The notes: generated by a model not told the origin, from the letters alone. Numbered from the stretch's first letter, positions 44,156-55,624 are shown. The stretch: 64,000 nucleotides of DNA from Heloderma charlesbogerti (GCA_026122225.1 JANEZZ010003061.1:5580001-5644000); one strand, 5' to 3'. Numbers and translations: made by a program.

Positions 44156-44907
44156 TTTATTACACAGAACAGTCATTTAAATATCCAGTTTTCAAAACAT
44201 TTTAAACAAGCACAGTTCTTTAAAAGGCTTCTGAGCCAAGACTGCATTACAAAATAAAATACAGAAACAAGGTATATGATGTTTGGAAGGGAAGGTACCC
44301 CCCATTTCCCCTCCAGCCCTCACTTCTTTCCTTAGGCCAGGAGTAGGCAACCTGGGGCCCTCCAGGCGTTGGACTACAATTCCCATAAACCCCAGAATGG
44401 CCAATGGTCAGGGTTGATGGGGACTGTAGTCCAACACATCTGGAAGGCACCGGGGTGGGCAGTAGCTCTCCAGGTTTTGGACTACAGCTCCCATAAGCCC
44501 GCAGTTGGCATAGACAAGGTTGATGGGAACTGTAGTCCAACATATCTGGAAGGCGCTAGGTTGCCAATCCGTTGGCCCGGGGGTGGGCAGCAGATCTCCA
44601 GGGTTTGGGACTACAGCTCCCATAAGCCCCTGGCAGCAAAGCCAATGGTCAGGAATGTTGGAAGTTGAACTCCAAAACATCTGGAGCTCTGCCCAGCTCT
44701 GCCTTAGGCAGGTTCGCCCCCTTCTCCTCATGTCTGCCCCCTTCTGTGTAGTAGCCAGTCACTGTGGCGTCGAGGGCACTACTCCAGGGAGAAGTTCCAG
44801 GCCCTGTATGGAACGGCTTTCGGCGTTCAAGTCCTCGGGGGCTGATCCCAGCCTCCGTCTCCTCCTCCTCTTCGTGGTCTCCCTGCCCTCGGGAGGGAGG
44901 CGATCCT
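44156..44907 (-). other. PDX1: PDX1 3' UTR (inferred)
   Basis: From the TGA at 44908-44910 down to AATAAA on the minus strand (44161-44156), the first canonical poly(A) signal I see. It would contain the 364-base three-unit foldback element. Not supported by transcript data. Confidence 0.4.
44338..44701. mobile_element. Three family B units in one element, with perfect 8-bp duplication
   Basis: Flanked by CCTTAGGC on both sides (44330-44337, 44702-44709). Starts CAGGAGTAGGCAACC and ends GCCCAGCTCTG. Inside, the foldback unit (GGACTACA..CCCATAA..TGTAGTCCAACA) repeats three times head to tail at about 44338-44455, 44456-44570 and 44578-44700. One duplication around three units means that it either moved as a unit or grew after insertion. 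Confidence 0.88.
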
Positions 44908-45314
44908 TCACCGCGCCTCCTGCTGCGGCCGCCTGGGGGACGCGGTGGGGCTGGAGGGGCGCCGTTCCAGGGAGCCCGACTTGACGGCGGGGGGCTGCTG
45001 CTGCTCTTCCGCGTCCTCTTTCCCCGGCAGGTCTCCCGAAGACACCACGCAGTCTTGCTCGGGCTCCGGCTCTCTCCCTCCGCCGCCCGCGCCTCGCTTT
45101 TTATCCTCCTCCTTCTTCCACTTCATCCTTCGGTTCTGGAACCAGATCTTGATGTGCCTCTCGGTTAAGTTCAGCATGACGGCCAGCTCCACCCGGCGGG
45201 GCCGGGAGATGTACTTGTTGAAGAGGAACTCCTTCTCCAGCTCCAGGAGCTGCGCCCTCGTGTAGGCCGTCCTCGTCCGCTTATTCTCCTCTGGCTCGAC
45301 CACGTAGGAGCCAC
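44908..45314 (-). CDS. PDX1: PDX1 exon 2 (homeodomain and C-terminus)
   Basis: Pancreatic and duodenal homeobox 1, a transcription factor for pancreas development and beta-cell genes. On the minus strand the acceptor TTTTTCCTCAG is followed by the second and third bases of a Gly codon, then G-S-Y-V-V-E-P-E-E and the homeodomain N-K-R-T-R-T-A-Y to K-W-K-K-E-E (about residues 11-70 of this exon). Helix 3 is complete: [15 protein letters not shown], with the XLOX-class His at homeodomain position 44 (ERHIKIW). The 65-residue tail keeps [12 protein letters not shown], like mammalian EPEQDCAVTSGE, and ends [10 protein letters not shown] before TGA at 44910-44908. The Pro-rich stretch of the mammalian tail is mostly replaced by Glu/Gln/Pro. 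The frame is intact and the exon is CpG-rich. Confidence 0.97.
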
Positions 45315-45329
45315 CTGAGGAAAAAGCGA

Positions 45330-46070
45330 CAGTTAGAATCCACCCCGGGAGTGAGGCCGCGGCCCGGGATGCTGAGGACTAGAACCTTGAAGAGAAGATG
45401 GAAACTCCTCCGGTCACCTTGGGGAAGTCGAATCTATTTTATTTTATCAATTTCTATCTCACCTTTGAGGGAGACCGCTCACAAGCTGGGTAATCCTATA
45501 GTCGCAAAGAGATATCTATCTATTAGGAGCCTGGTGTACATAGCCAGCTTAGGCCTATTTGGATTTAAATCAATTTACAAGTGGGCCATAATCAACAACA
45601 TCTCAATAGAAACACGTCAGGGAAGAATCCTGGAATTTTTATGCAGAGCTGTCAGACAATTTTTGTTTTAAACTTGGTTAATCATCTGCTTTTTAACTCA
45701 TTAATCAATATAATTAATATATTTATGGAATAAAAGTAAACACATGTATTGCCAAAACCTCAGTATTGGTCTTTTTTTTCAATTAAAAACTATATTAAGG
45801 AAATGGGAATGAATATACAATCTAATAAGCTAAAGCTATAATTCATAGTTACCAAGCCATTAAAAATGTTCTGCTTCATTTCCTGTTACAGTAATACAAA
45901 TAGAATAAAAATAGCTTTATTATTATTATAGGATGCAGTTATATCGCGCTCTCAGTGATTAAAATTCGCTGCTGGCAGAATAAAAATAGGACCTTCAACT
46001 AAACAAACCCATAGGAAGCAATGGGTTTCAGTGCGCCTAACTCAAACTAAATAAGATCAGTCAATGGGCC
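45330..46070. other. No gene seen (PDX1 intron next to exon 2)
   Basis: AT-rich, largely unique DNA. A GATTTAAATC-like word near 45560 and a TAATTAATATA stretch near 45710 are present. Confidence 0.5.
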
Positions 46071-46074
46071 CAGC

Positions 46075-46215
46075 GGTGCTTCCGACTTGGAAGACGAAGC
46101 TGGTCAGCCATCTGTCAGGGATGCTCTGACTTGAATTCCTGCACTGAGCAGGGGGTTGAACTCGATGGTGTTATAGGCCCCTTCCAACCCTACTATTCTA
46201 TGATTCTATGGACAA
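46075..46215 (+). repeat. CR1 LINE 3' end
   Basis: GAGCAGGGGGTTGAACTCGA, CCCCTTCCAACCCTACTATT and the terminal TTCTATGATTCTATGG. Confidence 0.88.
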
Positions 46216-46387
46216 GCTACGGAAAAGAATTCCACATCTTGAAGATCAGAAAGAGAGAAGTAACTGTAATTCCATCAGAAAGAAATTAGGAACGGAGTGG
46301 AATATAATACTTGACGGTTATTGTAAGGATGGCTGAGATCACTGGGGTGGTTTGCTCATTTAAAAGAAGTGGTCCATCGCGCACGTT

Positions 46388-46450
46388 CCCCAGCCTGGTA
46401 CCTCTCCAGATGTGTTGAACTACAACGCCCATAATCCCCAGCTGTGCACG
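46388..46450. mobile_element. Half of a family B element
   Basis: CCCCAGCCTGGTACCTCTCC, GTGTTGAACTACAACGCCC; the right arm is absent. Confidence 0.6.
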
Positions 46451-46640
46451 ATCCCAGGAGCTTCTAATGGAGCGCCACGTCGGAGGTGGCTGATTGCTGT
46501 TTTGAAGAGAACCTTTTACTCCTACTCTGGACAGAGGTTTCCCCAGAAATTCGACAAGCCTGTACCTTTAGTTGGACTGCAGCGCCAACCCTACTGTACA
46601 CTGCCCAGAGAAATTCGTTTATTAGGCAAAAGTACAAGAA

Positions 46641-46700
46641 GGGCGCAATCCTATGTATGTTTAGACAGAAAAAAGGTCTACAACTCCCAGCATGCCCCAG
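46641..46700. mobile_element. Half of a family H palindrome
   Basis: Left arm GGGCGCAATCCTATGTATG through TACAACTCCCAGCATGCCCC. Confidence 0.75.
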
Positions 46701-46782
46701 ACAAATTAAAGCAAACCAACCAATCAACAAACCAAACTAGCCCCATTTCGTCCATGGATTTGCAAGAGGCAGGGAAAGGTGC

Positions 46783-46977
46783 TAGCCTTTATTGCATTTT
46801 TAAAGTCCCTCCTGCATATGTGTTTCCTGTTGTATCCTCGCAACAGCCCTGTGAGGGAGGCGAGGCTGGGAGAGAGCGACCGGCCTGAGATGCATTTTAG
46901 GACTGAATAAGGAGGATATGAATCGACGCCTCCCCGCTTCCAGTCCCTGTTCGCGAGGCCACATCACTCTAGCTAGG
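46783..46977 (-). repeat. tRNA-derived SINE (S8), diverged
   Basis: TTTATTGCATTTTTAAAGTCC, ATCCTCGCAACAGCCCTGTG and GAGGCGAGGCTGGGAGAGAG; the B-box side is worn. Confidence 0.5.
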
Positions 46978-46989
46978 ACTAACAAAGCG

Positions 46990-47925
46990 CACTTTAAATC
47001 GTTAGGGCCAAATCAGGCGCGTGACAGGCAATGCATGTCTATCCGCCCCACCCCAATGAAAACTTGCGTTCTGATCCTGCGAGCCTGAGCCCAGGTACAG
47101 GGGCGGAAGGAAGGAAGAACTGTTTAACCCTTTCCTTTCGTGCCCATTGTATGCTCAAAACAGCCCCCCCCCCCGCTTTTCTCGTCTCAAGGGAAAAGAT
47201 GGGATGCGGACCCATGCCATATTGCAAAGCACTCTGCCGGTAGATCCCACGTTCTTTGGTATTGGCTTGCTTTACTTTGCATTTCTGGCTCTGTGGAAGC
47301 GACAGAATTACCAGTACGAATTGGTTACTCTGTGGTGCCCTTCAGCCAGCTTGTCACAGGGTTTGGAAAGAGGCTATCTTTCCCTGACCCTTCCAATGCT
47401 TATATAAGGATTCTACAAGTGGGATCCCACCACAAAATGTTCAAGTGTGGCATGCTTTTGCTTAGGGTTCCAACAATTCCAGGTGACACGTGTACCCTAT
47501 TGATATCTTTGATTTCTTCACCGATGTCTTTGGGCACTCTCACTTCCGTCCATAGGGATTAAAAAATTAGCTTATCAGTTGTGCTCCAGAAAATTACCTA
47601 TCCAGAAAATGACATGGGTCTGTCTACCTTTTTTTTTTTTTAAATCTTCATCTATCTGAATTTTTTATGCAAAAATGTAACTTTCAGTATTGTGTCTCAC
47701 TGAAATACGACATTCTGTTGTTGCCTATTGTGTTTAAAAATCCCTTTTCCGAGTTTTTGTTCTTATGAAAGAACCTCCTCCTGCTGCTACTAACTTTTTT
47801 CTTTCTAAAACAGTTGCAGTATTTAAACACAAAAGACTGAACAGATGCGTTCCTGCGATTTTTGTCGACATGCCCTTGGGTTTTAATTCTTTTGTCTCTA
47901 CCCGGGGAGCCCCTGAGGGTTAGAA
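46990..47925. other. Unique stretch of PDX1 intron
   Basis: Little repeat content; open frames to 140 codons show no family features. Confidence 0.45.
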
Positions 47926-48414
47926 GCGTCTTCCCCAACTGATGGCCCCCAGATGCACAACTGGCTGGGAGTTGTAGTCCAGCACAACTGGGGGAGCCAA
48001 CCAGCTGCGTTATAGAGGGGCCCTGAGGACAGCCCGCCTGTCGTCGGGGCTCGCCAGTCTCCTATTCTTGACAGAGGTGTGCGGGCGTTTTGGCTGCAAT
48101 CCGGTGTCTATGACATGTTAAAGCCCGAGGAGGCTCATCTTCCCGGTTCCAGCCGTGTGAATGCGGGGTTGGACCCGCGGAAAAGAGTCTGCACTGCAAT
48201 CGCCCTTTGAACGCAAATGAGATCTTTTCGCTTCCACCTGGCTCCGTCGTCAGCCTTTTTCTGGAACAGGATATGTATATATCTCGCGACCCTGCCACTC
48301 TCCATGCCAAGATCCATATTAGGGCAATACCTTTGTTAGGCCGGCGAACCCAAAGGCCACAAAATAGCGTGCAAGATTGCACTCTTTTGCGCATGGTTTC
48401 ATCAGGCTAGACGG

Positions 48415-48500
48415 TCCGATATGTGTCTACTCAGAAGTAAGTCCCACTGAGTTCAATGAGACTTACTCCCAGGTAAATGTTCACGGGACAGGAGTCTTAA
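48415..48500. mobile_element. Short element, family F
   Basis: GTGTCTACTCAGAAGTAAG, CACTGAGTTCAATGAGAC and TTACTCCCAGGTAAATG; ends worn. Confidence 0.6.
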
Positions 48501-48559
48501 GGAAGTGCTTTAAATTTCATCCACTGAGAAGTAAAATTGCTCACCTTCCTCCTTTAGAT

Positions 48560-49010
48560 ATTTTTAGCGCTTTACTAGTTTAGCTGCGACCTTATGCTGC
48601 GACCTTATGTCGGTGGTACGAATACCTCCTCTCTTATTGTTAACACCTTTATTGGCTAAAAAGCCATCAAGGAGGTGCACAACAATTAAAACAATCAAAC
48701 CTTTAGACAATAACAAGAACATTTAAAACAAAAGGATTAAACAGTTACATTATTTAAAAGGCGAAATTGATGCAGTAATGTAACCGGGTTTCTCCCTCCC
48801 TCCTTCTCTCTCTGTGTAGTTCCTACTTCAAGTTAATACGCTTATTAGCGGAGTTCTCTTGATTTCAATGCAATCGGCACCCAAGCCTTGGAGATATTAG
48901 CGGATGCGACCCGATAACCGGAACACACGTGGGGCACGACTTTAAACATATGTATACAGTTATTTCAAGAGGATTACTTTAAACCGCCTTTCCTTCCTGG
49001 AACTGGAAAG
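48560..49010. promoter_or_regulatory. Unique AT-rich block, possible regulatory DNA
   Basis: Contains a near-tandem CTGCGACCTTATG pair (48583-48609), GTTAACACCTTTATTGG, GACAATAACAAG and ACAACAATT (SOX-like). No repeat family is recognised. Confidence 0.25.
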
Positions 49011-49041
49011 GTGGGATACGAATCTCTCAAACACTTCGGAG

Positions 49042-49112
49042 CGCAGTCCTATGCATATTTACTGGGAAGTAAGTCCCTCTGTATTCAATGGGGCTTACTT
49101 CCAGGTAGGAGT
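49042..49112. mobile_element. Short element, family F
   Basis: GCAGTCCTATGCATATTTAC, TATTCAATGGGGCTTACTTC. Confidence 0.6.
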
Positions 49113-49639
49113 GCTACTAGTGTGCCAGTAGATTGTATTGAAACCAGAGGAACTTGCTTCTATGTAAATGCGGGAAGTGGGAAGGGAGTTAGAAACCAGA
49201 TTAAACGCAGTAATCTCAGTTTCATCAATCAACCAATTAATTCTATTTATCAGACCTATAGACGGCCCCTCAGCAAAAAAAAAAAAAAAAAAAGTTCTCA
49301 AGGAGTTAAACAATTATATTCTCATAAATCCAACAAAATCATAAGCGAAAAAAAATGGGTTGCCCATCTGACTTCCATTTTTCTTTGGCAATTCAACCCT
49401 AAACAGATTTCTTAGCAAGCAAATCCTATTGATTTCGGCTGGATCTTACCGTTCTGGAAATATAGAGAGGTTGGAACTACCCTGCAAGTGTGGTAGGTTA
49501 CTATAGATACGTTTGCAGACATTCTGGTTAAAGTGGATGTGGACGGTGGGATATTATTAGAAATATTCCACAGGACCCAGCCAACTTCAAACACTTTCAT
49601 ATCCCATTCAAATCAAAGGGATAACAAAGTTAAACATGT

Positions 49640-49750
49640 GGTTTTAATGTTCTATATATTTTAAATTGTTTTATTGTGTGTTGTTTGGTTTTAATTTTTG
49701 TGAACCGCCCAGAGAGCTTTGCTATTGGGCAGGAAATAAATCAATAAGGA
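49640..49750 (+). repeat. L2-like LINE 3' tail
   Basis: GAACCGCCCAGAGAGCTTTG, CTATTGGGCAGGAAATAAAT. Confidence 0.7.
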
Positions 49751-49786
49751 AGCATATAAAATCATTGCGTGAAATCAAACGCAAGT

Positions 49787-49840
49787 CCTACTTAGAGTAG
49801 ATTCATTTCAAAGAGTCTACTCTAAGTAGGACTTAGATTG
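49787..49840. mobile_element. Short perfect-arm palindrome (G-like)
   Basis: Arms AAGTCCTACTTAGAGTAGA and its exact complement around a 16-base centre. Confidence 0.7.
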
Positions 49841-49849
49841 TGTAACAAC

Positions 49850-50380
49850 ACAATTAGGTGCTACGAAAATATCTCTGAATAATCTATGATTTCCTCTCCA
49901 ACATCAATTAATACTAGGGAGCTTTTGTACTACAACAACAGACAAAACAGCCTATTCATACTGGCAGTACCACTGATTTTATCCCTTTCCTAACAAATAA
50001 ATTTACCCAGAACATGTTTCCAGTTTATTAACTTCACATAAATGAGTTCAGGAGTAGGATGTTAATTGTCTCCGTTTTAACCAATTAATTGTTTGCGTGG
50101 CCATCAAAATCATCCATTATCTCAAAATAAGCGATAATTTGAAGGGGGCGGGGAAATGTTGGTCCATTCAGTGGGTTCACAATCAAATTAAACTGGGTTT
50201 CTTGCATATAAAAGTTTCTGTGAAGTTGGCTGGATCTTGCCCCAGAATTTTAATCACATTCAACTGATTCAGCATGGAAAGAGCAGGTAGGAACTTTCTC
50301 CTTGACCTCAAAGGTCTATAGAGCAGATGGAGTCTCTGCTCTCTGATACTATTTCTGGGGAAAATAACAGATGAATATCT
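49850..50380. promoter_or_regulatory. AT-rich unique block with homeodomain/FOX words
   Basis: CATCAATTAATAC near 49902, CAATTAATTG (50082-50091) running into TTGTTTGC (50089-50096), and CATCCATTATC close after. Repeat-free for about 500 bases. PDX1 is known to be controlled by FOXA and homeodomain factors, mostly from upstream areas; this block's role is inference. Confidence 0.3.
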
Positions 50381-50569
50381 CATACACTGGGCAGGTTGGG
50401 GTGTAGGGGTGGACTCTGGCTTTCCATTTTTTGACCTGTGTATATGTTGGGTTGTTCAGGTCTGCTCACAGAACAATCCGAAACACAATGCAGAAGAGCT
50501 GGGCAGTCATCTGGAACTGAAAGGAGCAAGGAGGAAAGGGATTCCTGTCCAGAAGGCCCACTCCCGAAA

Positions 50570-50658
50570 TGCCCACAACTTCCAGCATTCCCCAGCTAGC
50601 CATGCTGGGGACTGTAAGACTCCCCCCACCCCGTCTAAACATGTATAGGATTGCACCT
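50570..50658. mobile_element. Worn family H palindrome
   Basis: Core CATTCCCCAGCTAGCCATGC and right end CATGTATAGGATTGCACC; TTA follows. Confidence 0.7.
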
Positions 50659-51200
50659 TTAATGGGTCTAAAAAGAAGAGGAGGCGGCAAGAGTATAATC
50701 CAGCAAAAAGGAAGGAAGTCACAATTAAGTCCCAAATTCACTCAAAAAGTTTTACATTGAATTTCAAAAATAATAACTTTGCCATGTTTTCATTTTTAAT
50801 TCCCATTTTCCTTGTGGGGCCTAAATGTGGTTTACAGCAGGGCCAATCACCATCAAACTGACCTTTTCAGGTACTACTTATGGAAAATGCTTCCTTCTAT
50901 TCAACCATTCTGCAAACCTGTCACACATACACAGCTATAACACTCAAGTGTAGTTATTTGCCTCTACATCAAGCTCTGCCAAATGAATTTTCAACTTGTA
51001 CCAGAAATTAGCAGCAACAATTCAGATGTTTGGCCTTTCCTTCAATTGCTCTATTGGTATAGAACCACCTGAAGTTTTTAAAAACAGTTCACAATGTGTG
51101 TTTTTTTAAAGTCATTCATTTCTTTTGCTCAGGACTAGCTGGGCACCACATTACAATACTCAGCTGAAATTGGTTGCATTCCTATGTGCAAAAACAGACG

Positions 51201-51295
51201 TGCCTTGTGGCACCTTAAAGACTGACCAATTTATTATGGTGTATGTTTTTGTGGAGACTGCCCACTTCATGGGATGCATGAGATATTAACCTCAA
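51201..51295. repeat. Unclassified repeat, family D
   Basis: CCTTGTGGCACCTTAAAGAC, CAATTTATTATGG and CCCACTTCATGGGATGC. Confidence 0.5.
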
Positions 51296-51299
51296 ATGG

Positions 51300-52130
51300 G
51301 CAGAGTTATATACACATGGGCAGATTTATATACACATGACAGTGAATTAATTATACAAGAAGTGGCTACTTTTCAAATTGGCACTAGCCAAATACGATGG
51401 GATTTTGTTAATTTCCACATACTTGACTATCCTGTAGATCAATGTGTGATTAGCTGATGATGTTTGCTGTTTAGGGTTGCTCTGTATTGATGGTAGAGAG
51501 CTATATGCATGTATGTGTGTTTGTGTGTGTATTCTGGTTGTAAATATGTATACCTGCTGGTTATTATTGGATGTATGAAATCATCAGTGAGTTTGTTTTG
51601 TTTGTTAATGTGATTGTTTGTTTGTTTATGGGATTTCTATCCTCACTCCTTCAATAAAATTACCAAGGTAGCCTACAAAATGTTAAAATGGCAAAAAAAT
51701 GTTTTTAAAGACATAAATGCTAAAAATATACAAAAATACTAAAACCAGTAAAATCACTACCAATGTTCTATACTGTTCATGTTCACTAACTATTGCTATG
51801 GTCCATGTCTGAAACCAATAAACAAAATTGCTCTGAAATACTTTTACATGTGGATGTCTGTCCACGTGTATAGCTACATGAGGTTTTATGCTGAGACATA
51901 CATGAGTGTAGAAACATATATCTGCAAATAAGAGACGCTTTGAGTCTACACCTCGTACAACGATTCTGTTTGCTGACATTGCATTAGTGGTACAATCTCA
52001 TTTCTTGCAATGCACATATGAAGTGTGAGTGACAGAAGTGGGTGTCCTCCTTAATCATTTGTGTGTATGCCCCAGTAACCTTTGAGTTGGTTCTGATGAT
52101 ATGGCAACAACTAATTTATGGTAACAATGG
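51300..52130. other. No gene seen
   Basis: AT-rich unique intron sequence with TG-rich words near 51500-51620. Confidence 0.5.
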
Positions 52131-52132
52131 GT

Positions 52133-52196
52133 TGTAGCCACTGTTAGCCTAATGTAGGTCCCATTTCAAAAACTAGGACTAACATTGGATACAACC
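52133..52196. mobile_element. Family G relic
   Basis: GTAGCCACTGTTAGCC..GACTAACATTGGATACAAC. Confidence 0.5.
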
Positions 52197-52904
52197 AATT
52201 GTTCAGGAAAGTGTTTTACTCATATGACCAGTATAACATCAGAGCTATGAACCCAATACAAAATTACTATTCCAATGTTATGCTGCTCATGAGCTGGTTG
52301 CTCATGAAAGCACTGTATGCATGTTTTCAGTGCAACTCAGCTGCTGCTAAGTCATTGGAACTCACCATTTAGTTTGGTTTACCCTTTAGTGTTTACTGTT
52401 GGAAACACAGATGTAACATTGCTGTATTTTAACAAACATGATTGCTGTATAAATTGTGCAGATATTCTACTGCAGCCAGTTATGATCTCATCCCAAACAT
52501 CTAAACCATTGTACTTGAACCATTGATTTTGGTGGGATTTTAGAACTGCTTCACAAATTACATGACAGCTGGGTATGACACCAGCATATCCAGTAATAAA
52601 TTCCATATGAAGCCGATGCATTACACTGCTTAGCCAAACCCCACTGAATTAGCTCATTTGATTTGATGCTGGATGGGGGAATGCACATCTTCACTGATGC
52701 CCCAGTTGTGCATGGCTGGAGCTGGAGAAGGGCCATGATTTTGAAGTGGCCCCAAAACACAGTGGATAAAAAGGTGCTAGAGCACATTTTTGAGATTTGC
52801 ATATATTCTTTGAATGCTTACATTGATATTTAAGACCTGGCGCGCGCGCCCCCCCCGGCTTCTTTTTCACATGCATGCACACATACAGCTCGCACATTAT
52901 GTAT

Positions 52905-52980
52905 TGCATCCAGTGTTCGTCCTACTTAGAGTAGACCCACTGAAATGAATGGGACTTAAATTAGAGTAACACTGGATACA
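52905..52980. mobile_element. Family G element
   Basis: GCATCCAGTGTTCGTCC, ACTTAGAGTAGACCC, AGTAACACTGGATAC. Confidence 0.65.
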
Positions 52981-53257
52981 AAATAATAATAGGCCATGAT
53001 GTCAGCTTATTACTAAAAGCCTGTAACCAAAGAATTGGCTGGTGAGTTAAAATATAGATGAATCTGACTACCGTTGTCTCATCCCACTGGCTCTGGAGAT
53101 AAAGGGTGGAAAAAGTTCATCCACTGTCTCTTCCATTTTCCCCACCTACCCTTCCTAGATTACTTCTTTCACAGCCCCCAGTTTGCTTCTGTCAATCATC
53201 CTGTGTGTGGTCTCCCTTATCCTCTTCCTACCTCCTTTTCCCCCATCTCCTAGATCA

Positions 53258-53390
53258 GCCATCCCCTCCTGGTGCCCTCCAGCTGTGTTGGCCTACAACT
53301 TCCAGGATTCCTGACCATTAACCATGCTGACTGGGGAACACTGGGTGTTGCAGTCCAACACAGCTGAAGGGCACAAGGTGGGGAAGGCTG
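53258..53390. mobile_element. Foldback MITE, family B
   Basis: ATCCCCTCCTGGTGCCCTCC..CTGTGTTGGCCTACAAC and TGCAGTCCAACACAGC..GGGCACAAGGTGGGGA. Confidence 0.8.
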
Positions 53391-53857
53391 TCTTAGGCCT
53401 TTACCCAGTTTTCCAGGCCGCAGCCTGCTGCATATAAACTTTACTGGGATATATTTTGTTGTTGCAAGCTCCGTTCCCTGAGCTATTGGGATGCACATGA
53501 ACTTTCCCTAATGTGCATGAACCTTCCCTGAGCTATTGGGATGTGCATGAGCCATAAGCACAACAAGTCAATGTCAGAGGCACCACCACCACACGTGAAA
53601 TACAATCTGGATTCCCTCTCCTCCTTTTATACTACAACCCTCCATACACTCATTTGGAAGTAAATTCTGGTGCAATCCATGGTACTTTGTTTGATTTATT
53701 AACAGTTTGATACCTTGGTTTCAAATACTTTGGGTAAAAAACAAAAGTTGGTTTCTGGAAGTTGTTTTAAGCAAGGGATAGGGTTACAGCCTAAAAGTAA
53801 ACATTCAGAATAAAGGAGTGTTATAATTTTAAGTCTAATGAAATTGTTTGGTGTACC

Positions 53858-53892
53858 ATGCACACACACACACACACACACACACGCATGCA
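53858..53892. repeat. (CA)n microsatellite
   Basis: About 13 CA units, then CGCATGCACG. Confidence 0.9.
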
Positions 53893-54244
53893 CGTGCACA
53901 CACAAATTGAAAGCAACTAATCAAGTAAGCTCTAGAATCTAGGGATACACTGTCAAACTACAAGTTCTAATATGCAAATAAGTAAGCTACCACACAGTAA
54001 CATTAAACAGTCATAAACTATTCTTTGTTTGACCACTTACAATATAATATTTATAAGAAAGAATTAAATAATTCTTAGTTAATGAATTAAGTTTTAAGCA
54101 ATTAAATCTGCATGAATTTCCATACAAGGAACACATCAGTGCTGAAGACAAAAGCATACTTTCTTTTTAGATCATGCATTTATGAACCTGTACCGGCAGC
54201 GCCTGTGTGAGTATGAAAGGAGAATGTCTCTTTTGAGATGGTGT

Positions 54245-54258
54245 CTGCCATCTGCTGT
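54245..54258 (-). promoter_or_regulatory. Candidate CTCF site, pointing left
   Basis: CTGCCATCTGCTGT matches the reverse CTCF core at 13 of 14 positions; a FOX-like TGTTTGTAT overlaps its end. Confidence 0.35.
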
Positions 54259-54359
54259 TTGTATATGTAAAATAATTAACAGTTTTTAAAGAAAAAGAAG
54301 GGTTGCCTCATTAACTGGGGATGCCTTTTTAGTAGATGGAAGGGGTTTTATAGATAAAT

Positions 54360-54475
54360 TTGATGGATATGCTGTTTTATTGCCTTTGTTTTATTGTTAT
54401 TGTGTATTTCACATTTTTAATTTACCTGTATATTGCCCAGAGAACTTTAGTTATTGGGAGGCTTAGGAAGGAAAG
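54360..54475 (+). repeat. L2-like LINE 3' tail
   Basis: TATTGCCCAGAGAACTTTAG, TTATTGGGAGGCTTAGG. Confidence 0.6.
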
Positions 54476-54573
54476 AAAGGAGGAAAGAGGGCTGCAGTAC
54501 TTAGCAAACCTATTTGGGAATAAGTCCCATCAGGACTTACTTCGGAGTAGGTATGCATAGGATTGAGCTATTA

Positions 54574-54663
54574 TGGTGCAAACCTAGACATGTCTACTCT
54601 GAAGCAAGTCCCATTGAGATCATTGGGCCTTACTTTCTGGAAAGAAGGTATAGGATTATAGTC
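54574..54663. mobile_element. Short TWA element, family F
   Basis: Starts TGGTGCAAACCTAGACATG, ends GGTATAGGATTATAGTC. TTA both sides (54571-54573, 54664-54666). Confidence 0.8.
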
Positions 54664-54899
54664 TTAAAGTGTGTTGCCTGAGTTATAAAATGCACAATGC
54701 TGGGGAAAAAAATCAGTGTTTTGGTTCTTTGAGTATCAATGAATTCTGAATGGATTGATTTCCATCAATAAACATGCATATATTTTTCTTTTTAAGAAGA
54801 AAAATCTGGATTGGTCTATATAACTTGCATTTTTCTTTCATACATATAATGTGTCTGGATCCAGATACAAACGGAAGCAAACCTTCAATCCAGCAAAAG

Positions 54900-55440
54900 T
54901 TAGTTGGGGTCAGATCTAAAATGAATATCCATTAACTAATGTCATACACACCCCTCCAAATGCCCAGGTTTGCCAGTTAGATCTTGAATGGAAGTGTTTT
55001 CCTTCAAAAACTGCGGTTCTGAATGTGAGATTTTAACCTTTGAATTCACCTGCTTTAGACTAGTTGGCATTTCATGATTGTTTTGACAGGCGTCAAATAT
55101 TAAAGACACTGTCAGCTGCCAAATGCGAACTACCGCTGCATGCCAAGTTACGACCAAATGCTGTCAAAGATAGCCACTGCATTCCAACCAAGCTGTTCAA
55201 TAAGGATGTAATAGATAAATAGAATATATCTGAGCAAATATTCGAGCTGCTGGAGAGTATCTGACCATTCTGACATCAAAAGTTTCAGAGGAGAATCTTT
55301 GTGGCCAAAATTATTTCAGCTCTATTGAAAACTGAGATTTAGCCATTCCCGCCAGCCCAAATATACTTTGAGTTGGAAATACCTTGTATTACATAGTTTG
55401 TGTTATGTCAGTTTGACCACAAACTGGGGGTTTAATTGGC
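54900..55440. promoter_or_regulatory. Unique block with TALE and TCF-type sites, candidate conserved element
   Basis: About 540 repeat-free bases. Contains CCTTTGAA (55037-55044, TCF), TGACAGGCGTCA (55084-55095, one base from the MEIS/TGIF dimer site TGACAGGTGTCA), CTGTCA again near 55109, and CTGTCAAAGA (55161-55170). PBX/MEIS proteins are known partners of PDX1. Conservation is not tested. Confidence 0.4.
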
Positions 55441-55459
55441 TGGTGCTCTTCATTTCTTT

Positions 55460-55600
55460 TATTGTTGTGTTTTTAATTGTATTTTTTATGTTACGTTTTA
55501 ATTAAGATTTTGTTTTTAACCTGTATTTTATTTTAGCTACATTGAGGACCATGTTTGTGAGGGAAAGGGTGGGATATAAATTAAATAAAGAAATACAGCC
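55460..55600 (+). repeat. LINE 3'-tail-like fragment
   Basis: T-rich lead, then GGGAAAGGGTGGGATATAAA and TTAAATAAAG; class uncertain. Confidence 0.4.
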
Positions 55601-55624
55601 TATGGATGACATTGTTCTAACTCA

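Noticed and set aside
14211..44907. Another gene between CDX2 and PDX1 (for instance an ATP synthase epsilon pseudogene as in human)
   Set aside because: No matching coding segment found on either strand; only LINE ORFs.
44520..45168. Plus-strand ORFs of 106-154 codons over PDX1 exon 2
   Set aside because: Antisense readings of the CpG-rich PDX1 exon.
52830..52860. GCGCGCGCG/CCCC run as a Z-DNA element
   Set aside because: Only about 10 alternating bases; too short to claim function.
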